Positions 9,801 through 18,093 are shown, numbered from the stretch's first letter. The stretch is 64,000 nucleotides of DNA from Micromonospora luteifusca (GCF_016907275.1 NZ_JAFBBP010000001.1:682001-746000); one strand, 5' to 3'. Made by a program: numbers and translations. The notes: generated from the letters alone by a model not told the origin.

Positions 9801-10270
9801 TCGACCTGGCCACCCAGGTGCAGGTCGAAATCGTCGACGGCGGCGGCCAACCCTTCCCGCGCGGCCTTCGCCGCGAACAACGCCTGCATGTACGCGCTCG
9901 GGCTCGCGCCGGCGAAGACGCCGACGATGGGGCCCTCGGGGCGGGCCGGGTGCCCGGCGGACTCCAGTGCCTCCCAGCACACCTCCAGGAAGAGCCGCTG
10001 CTGCGGATCGGTCGTCTCGGCCTCGGGCGGCAGGTAGCCGAAGAAGTCCGCGGCGAAGTCCGCGGCCCCGGGCAGGGCGGCACCGACGCCGACAAAGTCG
10101 GGTTCAGTGCGCGCTGCCTCGTCGACGCCGGCCGCCCGCAGTTGCTCGTCGCTGAGATCGCGGGTCGACACGTGTCCCTTGCGGACGTTGCCCCAGAACT
10201 CGTCAGGCGTCCAGGCGTCCGGGAACCGGCACCCGACTCCGATGATCGCGATGTCGGTGTCTGCGCTCAT
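6830..10270 (-). CDS. AT-less PKS: KS-ACP-thioester reductase
   Basis: About 1146-aa type I PKS. From the ATG at 10270: ketosynthase (about 5-425) with the nucleophile Cys in VQTACSSA, His in EAHGSGTS and His in NIGHCGSAAG; a post-KS linker of about 200 residues ending in YPFQRRRYW; an ACP at about 630-710 with LGGSSLLS; and a C-terminal thioester reductase from about 755 with LLTGATGFLGAFLLHELL and the Tyr-Lys pair GGYGVSKW. No AT motif (GHSxG) is present. The enzyme should extend a PCP-bound peptide by one ketide and release it by NAD(P)H reduction as an aldehyde or alcohol. An in-frame ATG at 10288 overlaps the PCP stop, but AAGGGG then lies well placed before 10270. Confidence 0.93.
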   Translation of the reverse strand: MSADTDIAIIGVGCRFPDAWTPDEFWGNVRKGHVSTRDLSDEQLRAAGVDEAARTEPDFVGVGAALPGAADFAADFFGYLPPEAETTDPQQRLFLEVCWEALESAGHPARPEGPIVGVFAGASPSAYMQALFAAKAAREGLAAAVDDFDLHLGGQVDFLTSRVAYKLGLRGPAVGVQTACSSALYAVHYAVLSLLSGECDIALAGGASVSEPVAGYRYVPGGLMSADGMCRAFDARSTGTSFTSGVGAVVLRRLADAQADGDTVLAVVRGSAVGNDGSDRSGFTAPSPSGVADVVAAALRVAGISGDQLRYVEAHGSGTSLGDQIELRGLAEGIRATTDRTGFCALGSVKVNIGHCGSAAGIAGLIQAVQVAHTGVLPPHPLFEQPRNPGALAESPLYLSREAGVCADDDRHVLVNSMGLGGTNVAVVLGAPPASTRPSAPTGDAVRLLLSARNRTELDAMSRRLADVLDTGELAASDVAYTLRVGRQSFTERRVVTAPADQLAAALRLPRPPAARTVRANRLRPVLVLPPDNSAEAAVLDRLRAALGPALEIADQAVVPATPGRFTLLLGDGTSGRDVHVLPVRPSADDVDEALANAWLHGVDVDWAALPDLAGRRVPMPTYPFQRRRYWALDRIGPMLAPTAPAPAAVPVDGDADPVEVELVRIWRELFGMDGVGLDDEFGALGGSSLLSVRMALEIQRSQGVLVNVHRAGGSQATIRRLAKMVRGLQGSGGAGRGPEDIDEVADGDGALVDVDLDIDLGPLATEPAEVGTDVLLTGATGFLGAFLLHELLATTSGRVYCIVRAADEESARERLATTAEKFALPVPDPARVHVVLGDLTDIATICETYRDGELARRVGSILHCAAKVVFTEPYRTLRQDNVLSVVDLVRWARRHGIRDVGFVSTVAATHYALGTDGRILETREQPLDPLQGGYGVSKWVAERILERAERDGMRIRVFRPGFILGSTRTGACNDKDLIWAILASGLAVGAHPLDDRSLPMAPVDHVARAMAELTVSRGAAGRAFHLVDRYAVSPRRMFQLLAEAGLPTEATPADDWQQRVSAQALDTGNKLLSTVALYEQEGHELDETGLEAEAWQSWLTERGLRPAPSGALLRTCLTFLADRDPAFGELLNNLLKTTNDAAEVR

Positions 10271-10284
10271 GACGGTCGTCCCCT

Positions 10285-10623
10285 TCATCGGCTCGCGGCG
10301 GCGTCGGACTGGCCTGCCGAACGACGCCGGTCCAGCAGACTGCCGCGGTTCCGCGCGCCGAGCAGGGCCAACTTCCGCTCCCCGCTCTCGTCGGCGAGCA
10401 GCGCTGCCTGGGCCCGTACGGTGTTGTGCTGGAAGAGGTCGGCGGCCTCCAGCGTGCGGTCTGTCAGTTCCTGCAACTCCTCAAGTACGACGATCAGCAG
10501 GAGCGAATCACCTCCGGCCTCGAAGAAGTTGGTGTCCAGCGGCACGTCGGCCACCGGGGTGTCCAGGGCGTTCGCCCAGGCGGCAGCCACCTCGGTCGCC
10601 AGGTCCGGCTTCTCGTCGTTCAC
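10285..10623 (-). CDS. stand-alone peptidyl carrier protein
   Basis: 112-aa carrier protein with the phosphopantetheine motif FFEAGGDSLLL and a basic C-terminal tail of about 25 residues (RNRGSLLDRRRSAGQSD) that may act as a docking segment. It sits exactly between the C-A-PCP-C protein, which ends in an unused condensation domain, and the KS-ACP-TR protein. The simplest reading is that it carries the third building block, accepts the dipeptide from the terminal C domain and presents the chain to the KS. Since no A domain is fused to it, the free-standing adenylation enzyme at 981-2522 is the obvious loader; this is inference. GTG start, overlapping the NRPS stop by 4 bp. Confidence 0.88.
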   Translation of the reverse strand: MNDEKPDLATEVAAAWANALDTPVADVPLDTNFFEAGGDSLLLIVVLEELQELTDRTLEAADLFQHNTVRAQAALLADESGERKLALLGARNRGSLLDRRRSAGQSDAAASR

Positions 10624-13600
10624 AGCGGGTTTCCCTTCAGCACGGGTAGATCCAGGTCAGCGGTGAGATCGGATGCGCACCGGGCGCAGTCGTCCAACAG
10701 GTCGACAACCGCGCGTTGCTCGAACAGGTCGGTCGCGTACGCCGCGGTCAGTACGAGCCCGTCCGGCCGGGCCTCGGTGCCGACCTCCAGTTCGAACTTG
10801 ACGCGGGTGGCGCTCAGCGGTGCGGCTTCGGCGGTCACGCCGGGGCCGAACGACGGCGGAGCAGGTGCCACGTCCCCTGCGGCGAGATAGACCGGGGTGA
10901 TCGGCGGGCGGCTCAGGTCGCGGTCGGGATGCAGCGCGGCGGCGACAGCGTCGAAGGGCGCGTCGGCGTCCTGGTAGCCGACGAGGCTGTCCTCGCGGAC
11001 CCGACGCAGCACCTCCCGCCAGGTCGGTGAGCCGGCCAGATCGACGCGCAGCACAGCCGTGTTGACCAGCATGGCGACGGCGTTGGCGGCGTCGCGGGCC
11101 TCCCGGCCGCCCCACGGGTACGCGAACAGGAAGTCCCGTTGGTCGCTCCGGCGGGCCAACGCCACGGCCAGTACCGCCGCGGTGGTCATGAAGGTGGTCA
11201 CGCCCAGCGGGCGGGTCGCCGCCCGGATCCGCTCGGTGAGGTCCGCCGTCAGCGGGCGGGTCACGGTGGCACCGGCGACCGGCTGGATGGACGGTCGAGG
11301 TCGGGCATGCGGCAGGCGGATGTCGGTGGGCGCACCTCGCAGCCGCGCGACCACCGCGGCGACCCTGCGGTCGGCGGCGGCGGCGTCCATCGGGCCGGCG
11401 AGCGTCGCTGGGTGCACCGTCGGGGGTAGCACCGCAAGGCACCCTTCGGCGCCGGCACTGTACCGCTCGCCGATCTGGTCGAGCAGCAGTTGCATGGACC
11501 AACCGTCGGCGGCGATGTGGTGCACGGTGAGCACCAGCAGCGTCTCCGACCCGGTGCCGAGCAGATGCGCGCGGGCCGGGGCGTCGACGGCCAGGTCGAA
11601 CGGCGCCCAGCAGGCGTCGTCCAGGCAGGCGGCGAGCTCGGCGGGTGGCACGTCGTCGACGCGGGTGACGGTCGGTGGCGGCCCGTCGGTGCGGTAGCGC
11701 ACCCGCCGCTCGGCGCGGACCAGCCGGAACCGGGAGCGCAGGGCCGGGTGGCGACCCAACACCTCCCGCACCGCTTCCTCCAGCCGGTCACGGTCGACCG
11801 CACCGGTGAGGCGGACGACCAGCGGCGACAGGTATGCCGCGCCCAGGGCGGGCAGCCGGCTGATCGCCCACAGCCGCTGCTGGATCGGAGTCGCCGGGTA
11901 GGAGTCGTCCGCGCCGGGGGCGGTGCCGTCGTTCGCACCGGCGCTGGTCTGGTCAGCGGTGGCGGTGTCGAGCAGGCGGGCGAGACCGGCGACGGTCGGC
12001 TCGGTGAGGAAGTCGCGCAACGGCACGGTCTTGCCGGTCCGCCGATCAGCCTCGGCGAGCATGCTCACCGCCAACAGCGAATGGCCACCGAGGGTGAAGA
12101 AGCTGTCGTCCGGGCCGAGGTTGTCCGGGCGTTCCCCGCGCTCGGAGAGGACATCGGTGAACAGGGCCGCCACGGCCGCTTCGGCGGCGGTCAGCGGGCG
12201 GGCCGCCGCCGTCGTGTGGGCCAGCCGCGTCGACGGAAGGGCGGCGAGTGCCGCGAAGTCGACCTTGTCGTTGCCGGTACGCGGCAGGGCGTCGACCGCG
12301 TACACGTCGGTCGGCAGCACCGCCGGCGGCAGCCAACGCTGCAGGGGCCGGACCAGGTCGTCTCGGCCCGGCAACGCCGCGCTGTCGGTGTCGAGTTGGA
12401 CGTAGGCGACCAGCCGGGGCGGGCTGTCGACCGCGTGGACGGCTGCGGCACGCACCCCCGGCTGGTCCTCCATCAGCCGGGCCACCTCACCCGGCTCGAT
12501 CCGATGGCCGAGAATCTTGACCTGTTCGTCGACCCTGCCCAGATACTCCAGCCGACCGTCGCGGCGCAACGCGACCCGATCGCCCGTGCGGTAGAGGCGC
12601 GCGCCCCGGCCGGCGTCCCACGGGTCGGCAGGGAAGGCGACGGCGGTGCGCTCGGGATCGCCGAGGTAACCCAACGACACCCCGGCACCGCCGACGCACA
12701 GCTCGCCCGGTACGCCGTCCGGCAGCGCCTCCAGATTCGGCCCGAGCACGTAGGCGCGGGTGTTGGGCAGCGGCCTGCCGATCGCCGGCTGCCGTGGGTC
12801 GGAGAGGTCGGTGAGGGCGAACGTACTGACACAGCAGGCCTCGGTCGGGCCGTACACGTTGACCACCGGCACCCCCCACTGCCGGGCGCTCTGCTCCACG
12901 GTCTGGCGGGGCAGTGCCTCGCCGCCGACATAGAGTCGGCGCAGGCTGGTGCCGGTCTCCTCGTCGGCGTCGAGCACGGCGCGGAAGAGGCTGGGAGTCA
13001 GCGACATCGTGGTGGCGCCCTGCGGTCCGTGCAGCAGCCGGGCCAGCAGGCGGGGGTCGCGGCGGGTCTCCTCGTCCGCGACGATCAGCTGGGCGCCGGC
13101 GGCCAGCGCCCGGAAGGTCTCGAAGGTGGCCGGGTCGAACGAGACCGAGAACGCGCAGAGCAGGCGGTCCGTGCTGTTCAGGCCCGTCTCGGCGTTCCAC
13201 CAGGAGATGGTGTTGAGCAGGCCGCGGTGCGGCACGATCGCGCCCTTCGGCCGGCCGCTGGTGCCGGAGGTGTAGATGATGACGGCCGGGTCGTCGGCGT
13301 CGATCGGTGGCCGGCGCCGCCGGGGCGGGGCTTCGCCGACCATGGCCTCGTCGAGGTGTACGACGGGCAGCGCGAGCCGACGCAGCAGATCGGCGCTGAC
13401 CAGGCTGCGGCCGGTGGCGTCGAGCACGATCGCCGACGCGCCCAGCTCGGTGACGATGTGTTCCAGCTTGTCGACGGGAGTGTCCGGGTTGAGTGGCGTG
13501 TACGCGGCGCCGGCCCGCAGCACCCCGAGCCAGCCGGCGACGAGCGCACCACCTCGGTCGGCGACCACGGGTACCCGGCCACCCACCGGCACGCCGACTG

Positions 13601-15122
13601 CGGCGAGTCGGTCCGCGACCCACCAGGACCTGCCGTCGAGTTCCCGCCAGCTGGTGTCCGTGCCGGCGCACGTGACGGCGCGGGCCTCCGGGTCCATGTC
13701 GGCGATCCGCTCGTCGATCGCTTCCAGCACCGTCCGGTACGGCGGGGTGCGGGACTCGCCGACCAACGTGCCGGCCGGCACTCCGTCCGCCGAGGTGGAC
13801 AGGGGCAGCCGGCACACCAACAGCTCGGGATCGGTGACGGCTGCACCGAGCAGGGCAACGAAACCCTCGGCGAGCGCCACGGCGACGTCGGCCTCGTAGC
13901 GGTCCGCGTCGTACTCGACCAGGCCGGTCAGGCCGTCCTCGCCCTCCTCCAGCACGAACGCCACGTCGAACTTGGCGGTCCCGGTGAACAGCTGCACCGG
14001 CGTTGCCCACCGGGTCGGCCCCTGGGCGGTGGGTGCGTTCTGCAGGACGAACGCCACGTCCACCGGGTCGCCGTACGCGGCCGGCAGTGCCGCCACCAGT
14101 TGGTCGTACGGGATGCGCTGGTAGCTGAGGGCCCGGAACGCCTCGGTGCGCACCGCCGTGCACAGCTCGGCGAAGGTGCGGTCGGCGGCGGGGCGGCAGC
14201 GGACCGGCACGGTGTTGGCGAAGAAGCCGACGAGTCGCTCCAACTCGGACCGGGGCCGGTTGGCGGCGACCGTGCCGAGCAGAAAGTCCTCGCGGCCGGA
14301 CCAGCGACTCAGCACCGTCTGGAAGGCCGCCAGCAGCACGACGTAGGGAGTGGCGCTCAGCGCGCCAGCCAGCTCACGGCTGGCTGCCCAGGTCTCGGCA
14401 GGAAGGGTGAAGCGGTGTTCGCCGCCGGATCGCGTCGGCGCGGCCGGGCCGCCGGCGCGACGATTGCCCAGGACCATTCCGCTCGCGACGGTAAACAGCT
14501 CGGCCACCCGCTCGGTGAGCAGGGTGCGGGTGCCGCGGGCGTCGAAGGCGGCGCGGTCGGTGACGGCGAAGTCCGCGTACCGCACCGGCAGCGGTTCGAA
14601 GTCGGGCGCCGCACCGGCCAGCGCCGCCTCGTACGCGGTGGCCAGGTCCTCGAACAGCGGCGCCAGCGACCACCCGTCCACGGCGATGTGGTGGATGTTG
14701 ATGAGCATCGCGTCGCCGCCGGGCAGGCCGCGCCACAACGTGCACCGCCAGGGCGCCTCGCCGGCCAGGTCGAACGGGACGCGTGCCCGCTCGTCGGCCT
14801 GCCGGCGGGCGATCGACCAGGCGTCGGCGTGACCGGCCAGGTCGATGACCTCCAACGACACCGGCCCGGGGTCACCGACGAGTTGGACCGGCCGGCCGTC
14901 GCGCAGCCGGTAGGTGGTACGGAGCACCTCGTGCCGGGTCGCGACGGCGGCCAGCGCGTCGGCCAGTGCGTCGGCGTCGGCGCCCTGGGTCCACCGCACC
15001 AGCAGCGGCACGTTGTAGGTGGGCGTACCCGGTGCCGCGGTCTCGATGTACCAGAGGCGTTCCTGCGCGAACGACAGCGGCGCGACCGACGAGTCGGATC
15101 GAGCCAGGGTGGTTGGTATCAC
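10620..15122 (-). CDS. NRPS: C-A-PCP-C
   Basis: 1500-aa nonribosomal peptide synthetase. Domains: C1 (about 15-440) with HHIAVDG at 144-150; A (about 455-960) with IIYTSGTSGRPKG, NVYGPTE and YRTGDRV; PCP (about 985-1060) with LGGHSLL; C2 (about 1085-1490) with HHIAADG. The second C domain has no downstream partner in cis, which points to the free PCP encoded next. My reading of the A pocket is about DPFSYGVCVK, not assignable. No epimerisation, methylation or thioesterase domain is present. Start is a GTG at 15122 preceded by GGGGGA. It lies 97 bp downstream of the A-PCP loader gene. Confidence 0.93.
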   Translation of the reverse strand: MIPTTLARSDSSVAPLSFAQERLWYIETAAPGTPTYNVPLLVRWTQGADADALADALAAVATRHEVLRTTYRLRDGRPVQLVGDPGPVSLEVIDLAGHADAWSIARRQADERARVPFDLAGEAPWRCTLWRGLPGGDAMLINIHHIAVDGWSLAPLFEDLATAYEAALAGAAPDFEPLPVRYADFAVTDRAAFDARGTRTLLTERVAELFTVASGMVLGNRRAGGPAAPTRSGGEHRFTLPAETWAASRELAGALSATPYVVLLAAFQTVLSRWSGREDFLLGTVAANRPRSELERLVGFFANTVPVRCRPAADRTFAELCTAVRTEAFRALSYQRIPYDQLVAALPAAYGDPVDVAFVLQNAPTAQGPTRWATPVQLFTGTAKFDVAFVLEEGEDGLTGLVEYDADRYEADVAVALAEGFVALLGAAVTDPELLVCRLPLSTSADGVPAGTLVGESRTPPYRTVLEAIDERIADMDPEARAVTCAGTDTSWRELDGRSWWVADRLAAVGVPVGGRVPVVADRGGALVAGWLGVLRAGAAYTPLNPDTPVDKLEHIVTELGASAIVLDATGRSLVSADLLRRLALPVVHLDEAMVGEAPPRRRRPPIDADDPAVIIYTSGTSGRPKGAIVPHRGLLNTISWWNAETGLNSTDRLLCAFSVSFDPATFETFRALAAGAQLIVADEETRRDPRLLARLLHGPQGATTMSLTPSLFRAVLDADEETGTSLRRLYVGGEALPRQTVEQSARQWGVPVVNVYGPTEACCVSTFALTDLSDPRQPAIGRPLPNTRAYVLGPNLEALPDGVPGELCVGGAGVSLGYLGDPERTAVAFPADPWDAGRGARLYRTGDRVALRRDGRLEYLGRVDEQVKILGHRIEPGEVARLMEDQPGVRAAAVHAVDSPPRLVAYVQLDTDSAALPGRDDLVRPLQRWLPPAVLPTDVYAVDALPRTGNDKVDFAALAALPSTRLAHTTAAARPLTAAEAAVAALFTDVLSERGERPDNLGPDDSFFTLGGHSLLAVSMLAEADRRTGKTVPLRDFLTEPTVAGLARLLDTATADQTSAGANDGTAPGADDSYPATPIQQRLWAISRLPALGAAYLSPLVVRLTGAVDRDRLEEAVREVLGRHPALRSRFRLVRAERRVRYRTDGPPPTVTRVDDVPPAELAACLDDACWAPFDLAVDAPARAHLLGTGSETLLVLTVHHIAADGWSMQLLLDQIGERYSAGAEGCLAVLPPTVHPATLAGPMDAAAADRRVAAVVARLRGAPTDIRLPHARPRPSIQPVAGATVTRPLTADLTERIRAATRPLGVTTFMTTAAVLAVALARRSDQRDFLFAYPWGGREARDAANAVAMLVNTAVLRVDLAGSPTWREVLRRVREDSLVGYQDADAPFDAVAAALHPDRDLSRPPITPVYLAAGDVAPAPPSFGPGVTAEAAPLSATRVKFELEVGTEARPDGLVLTAAYATDLFEQRAVVDLLDDCARCASDLTADLDLPVLKGNPL

Positions 15123-15219
15123 GACATCCCCCGTGTCAGAGATCAGTCAGCGGAGTGGCGCACGGCGATGCGCCCACGGACGGAGTTCGGGGCTGCAGCG
15201 GTGGCTGGCCTCGGGTCGT

Positions 15220-17019
15220 TCAGAGGGTGGCGGGCTGCCGGTCGCGCAGCCGGTCCACGAGGTCGGCGGCCGAGGTCGCCAGCAGCACGTCGTGCGGTTC
15301 CACTTCGACGCCGAGTCGTTCGGTGAGCCGCGACGCGGCCTGGATGGCCAGGATCGAGTTGCCGCCGAGGTCGAGGAACGTGTCGGTCCGGGTGACCCTG
15401 CTGAGGTTCAGCACGTCGCGCCAGGTCTCCGTCACGCCGGCCAGCACCGGATCCCCGCTCTCGGCCCCGCCCGGGCCGTCGTCGGCGACCAGCGCGAGCA
15501 GCGCCGCGCGGTCGGCCTTGCCGGTCTGGCCGACCGGTAACGCCTCCAGGACGATCCAGCGGGCTGGCACCATGTATCGGGGAACGCGGGCCACCAGGGC
15601 CGCCGACAGCTGCGACGGGGTTGGTGCGCTCCCCGCGCCGGGCAGGACGAAGCCGACCAGGAGTGCCTGCGGGCCGTCGCCGACCTTCTCCACGATGGCG
15701 ACATCGGCCAGCCCGGTGGCCATGATGGCCCGCTCGATCTCCTCCAGCTCGATGCGGAACCCCCGCAGCTTCACCTGCCGGTCGTAGCGGCCGAGCAGTT
15801 CGACGCCGCCGTCGGGGGTCAGCCGGGCGAGGTCGCCGGACCGGTAGACCATCTCCCCGTCGGGCAGTCGGACGAACCGCTGCGCGGTGAGTTCGGGCTG
15901 CCCGAGGTAGCCCAGCGCCACCTTCGGGCCACCGATGCACAACTCCCCCGTCGCGCCCTCGGCGACCGGACGCTGCTGATCGTCGAGCAGACGCAGGGTG
16001 GTGTGCTGCAGTGCCCTGCCGATCGGCACCCGATCCACGCCGACGAGGTTGGCCGCGGTCACCTCGTGGTACGCGGCGAAGGTGGTGGTCTCGGTCGGAC
16101 CGTACGCGTTGACCAGCCGTCGGGGCGGCGTGGCCGCAAGCACCGCGCGGGCGGCGGCGAGCTGCATCTGCTCCCCGCCGACGAGCAGGTTCCGCACGGT
16201 GCCGAAGGCGGCCGGGCGTTCCCGCGCGACCATGTGGAACAGCGTGGTGGTCAGGAACATCGTGGTGATGGCCTCGGCGCGCAGCAGATCCACCCAGTCG
16301 TCCAACGTCATGTCGGTGACCGCGGGCAGCACCACCAGCGTGCCGCCGGCGGTCAGCGTGCTCCACACCTCGAAGGTGGTCGCGTCGAAGGCCGGGTTCG
16401 AGAGGCTGACCACGCGGTCGCCGCGTGCCACCGGGCAGTATTCGGCGCCGTCGACCAGCCCCACCACCGCGCGATGTGGCACCACCACGCCCTTGGGGCG
16501 GCCGGTGGAGCCGGAGGTGTACGCCACGTAGAGCGGGTCGTCGCCGCCCGCCTGCTCGTCGAGGGTGGGCTGGTCCGACACGGCTGGTGCCGCTGCGACA
16601 GTAGCGCGCAGCCAGGTGAGGTCGGCCGGCAGCGCCCAGTCGGCCGGCTCGCCGTCAGCGGCAGTGACCACCAGGCGTACCGCGGCCTCGGTGACGAGCG
16701 CGGTGTTGCGGTCGGCCGGATTGCTGACATCCAAAGGCAGGTAGGCGGCGCCGCAGCGGGCGATGGCGAGGATTCCGACGATCAGCTCCGCAGAACGCTC
16801 CATCGCCAGCGCGACGATGTCGCCGCGCCGGGCGCCGTGCCGGGTCAACTCGGTCGCCAACCGGGTGGCCGCCTGCCACAGCTCCCGATAGGTCATCTCC
16901 CGGCCGGTGACCGCCTCGCGCACGGCAGTCGCGTCCGGGCTTCGGCGCACCCAGGTGCCGACGAGGTCGTGCGCAGATCGCGAGGTGATCGGTTCACTGT
17001 CCAGAGGTACGGCCGCCAC
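15220..17019 (-). CDS. NRPS loading module: A-PCP
   Basis: 599-aa initiation module lacking a condensation domain. The A domain (about 15-510) shows YVAYTSGSTGRPKG, NAYGPTETT, YRSGDLA and KLRGFRIELEEIE; the PCP (about 525-595) has LGGNSILA. My alignment to the ten pocket residues gives DAFFLGATFK, close to remembered published codes for Ile (DAFFYGITFK) and Val (DAFWIGGTFK), so a branched aliphatic starter is likely. First gene of the operon. The start is a GTG at 17019 with GGGGGA about 5 bp upstream; an ATG at 17032 is out of frame. Confidence 0.92.
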   Translation of the reverse strand: MAAVPLDSEPITSRSAHDLVGTWVRRSPDATAVREAVTGREMTYRELWQAATRLATELTRHGARRGDIVALAMERSAELIVGILAIARCGAAYLPLDVSNPADRNTALVTEAAVRLVVTAADGEPADWALPADLTWLRATVAAAPAVSDQPTLDEQAGGDDPLYVAYTSGSTGRPKGVVVPHRAVVGLVDGAEYCPVARGDRVVSLSNPAFDATTFEVWSTLTAGGTLVVLPAVTDMTLDDWVDLLRAEAITTMFLTTTLFHMVARERPAAFGTVRNLLVGGEQMQLAAARAVLAATPPRRLVNAYGPTETTTFAAYHEVTAANLVGVDRVPIGRALQHTTLRLLDDQQRPVAEGATGELCIGGPKVALGYLGQPELTAQRFVRLPDGEMVYRSGDLARLTPDGGVELLGRYDRQVKLRGFRIELEEIERAIMATGLADVAIVEKVGDGPQALLVGFVLPGAGSAPTPSQLSAALVARVPRYMVPARWIVLEALPVGQTGKADRAALLALVADDGPGGAESGDPVLAGVTETWRDVLNLSRVTRTDTFLDLGGNSILAIQAASRLTERLGVEVEPHDVLLATSAADLVDRLRDRQPATL

Positions 17020-17106
17020 GTTGGTCCCCCATGTGTTTACCTTCTGGTCATACGATGGCCACCGTGACTACACGTTCACTTAACGCGATCGAGCTGGGGA
17101 AATACG

Positions 17107-17135
17107 ACGACGGCGGCCCGAGGGGCCGCCGTCGT
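17107..17135 (-). terminator. 13-bp perfect hairpin between two minus-strand units
   Basis: Arms 17107-17119 and 17123-17135 pair perfectly (ACGACGGCGGCCC and its complement) around a 3-nt loop, with a T-rich tract just beyond in the minus direction. It lies 21 bp past the stop of the minus-strand dehydrogenase and just before the NRPS operon promoter region, so it probably ends the dehydrogenase transcript and marks the upstream edge of the biosynthetic operon. Confidence 0.7.
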
Positions 17136-17155
17136 TGCTGAGTGTCGGAGACTGT

Positions 17156-18007
17156 TCAGCGGGTCGCGGCCCGCCGCAGCACCGCGACGATCTCCCCGAT
17201 GTCGCTCTCGGAGAGCTGGGGCAGCTCACCGGCGAACTGCTGGTGGGCGGCGGCGATCACGCCCCCGCTCGGCGCGCCCGCCTCAAGCGCCAGCTTCAGA
17301 TCCTTCGTGGCCAGTCCGTACGAGAACTGCGTGGGCGCCTCAGGATTGTCCAACCGGGCGCGCACCCGCGGCACGAGTGAACCGAGCGCGGTGCCGCTCA
17401 GCGCCGTCATCGTGGTCTCCGTGGACAGCCCGAGCCGATCGCCCAGCGCCAGCGCCTCACCGACGAGCACGAAGGAGCCGCACAGCGCCACGTTGACGAC
17501 GAGTTTGACGGCCGCGCCCGCACCCAGTGGCCCGACATGCTGGACCTTGCCGAGCACGTCCAGCACCTCGCGTACCCGGGCCAGGGTCTTGTCACCGCCC
17601 CCGAAGAGGATCACCAACTCGCCGGCTGCGGCGGCCGGCAGGCTGCCCTTGACCGGGGCGTCCGCGAGGTCCAGGTCGGGCAGCCGGTCGTGCAGGGAGG
17701 CGACGTAGTCGGGGCCGACGGTGGACATCTCGACCAGCGTCACCCCCGGGTCGAGCGCGGCGGCGGCACCGTGGTCGCCGAAGAGCACCGCGTCCACGGC
17801 GGCCGGTCCCGTCAGCATGGTGATCACCACGTCGGCCCCAGCGACCGCCTCGGCGGGGGTCGCGGCGGCCCGAGCCCCCGCCTGCACCAGCGGCGCCACC
17901 TTCTCAACTGTCCGGTTGTAGACCGTCACCTCATGGTTGGCAGCAATCAGCCGACCGGCCATCAGGGAGCCCATCCGGCCGAGACCAAGAAATCCGATGC
18001 GTGTCAT
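17156..18007 (-). CDS. NAD(P)-dependent 3-hydroxyisobutyrate dehydrogenase-like oxidoreductase
   Basis: 283-aa beta-hydroxyacid dehydrogenase. The N-terminus has the Rossmann motif GFLGLGRMGSLMAGRL, then EMSTVGPD and the substrate motif DAPVKGSLPAAAAGELVILFGG, with the catalytic Lys region GAGAAVKLVVNVAL. Members oxidise or reduce small 3-hydroxyacids or related imines. ATG at 18007 is preferred over the GTG at 18013 because it starts directly before the Rossmann strand. It is separated from the NRPS operon by a strong hairpin and diverges from the metallophosphoesterase, so I treat it as outside the cluster, though a tailoring role cannot be excluded. The true substrate is not evident. Confidence 0.85.
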   Translation of the reverse strand: MTRIGFLGLGRMGSLMAGRLIAANHEVTVYNRTVEKVAPLVQAGARAAATPAEAVAGADVVITMLTGPAAVDAVLFGDHGAAAALDPGVTLVEMSTVGPDYVASLHDRLPDLDLADAPVKGSLPAAAAGELVILFGGGDKTLARVREVLDVLGKVQHVGPLGAGAAVKLVVNVALCGSFVLVGEALALGDRLGLSTETTMTALSGTALGSLVPRVRARLDNPEAPTQFSYGLATKDLKLALEAGAPSGGVIAAAHQQFAGELPQLSESDIGEIVAVLRRAATR

Positions 18008-18080
18008 CCGCACAACCTAGCGTCACCCATCGCGGCACGCCCCGCCCGATCATCAACCTCGCCCGTCGATCGGTTGCGGG

Positions 18081-18086
18081 TAGGGT
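18081..18086 (+). promoter_or_regulatory. probable -10 box of a leaderless transcript
   Basis: TAGGGT ends 7 bp before the GTG start at 18094. This spacing is what leaderless actinobacterial transcripts show, where transcription begins at the start codon. No Shine-Dalgarno sequence stands out upstream, which agrees. Confidence 0.45.
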
Positions 18087-18093
18087 TGCGCGG

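Noticed and set aside
11490..15326. Very long plus-strand open frame (1278 codons) opposite the NRPS gene
   Set aside because: Antisense shadow of the C-A-PCP-C gene; Gly/Arg/Gln-rich composition without any domain, as expected in high-GC DNA.
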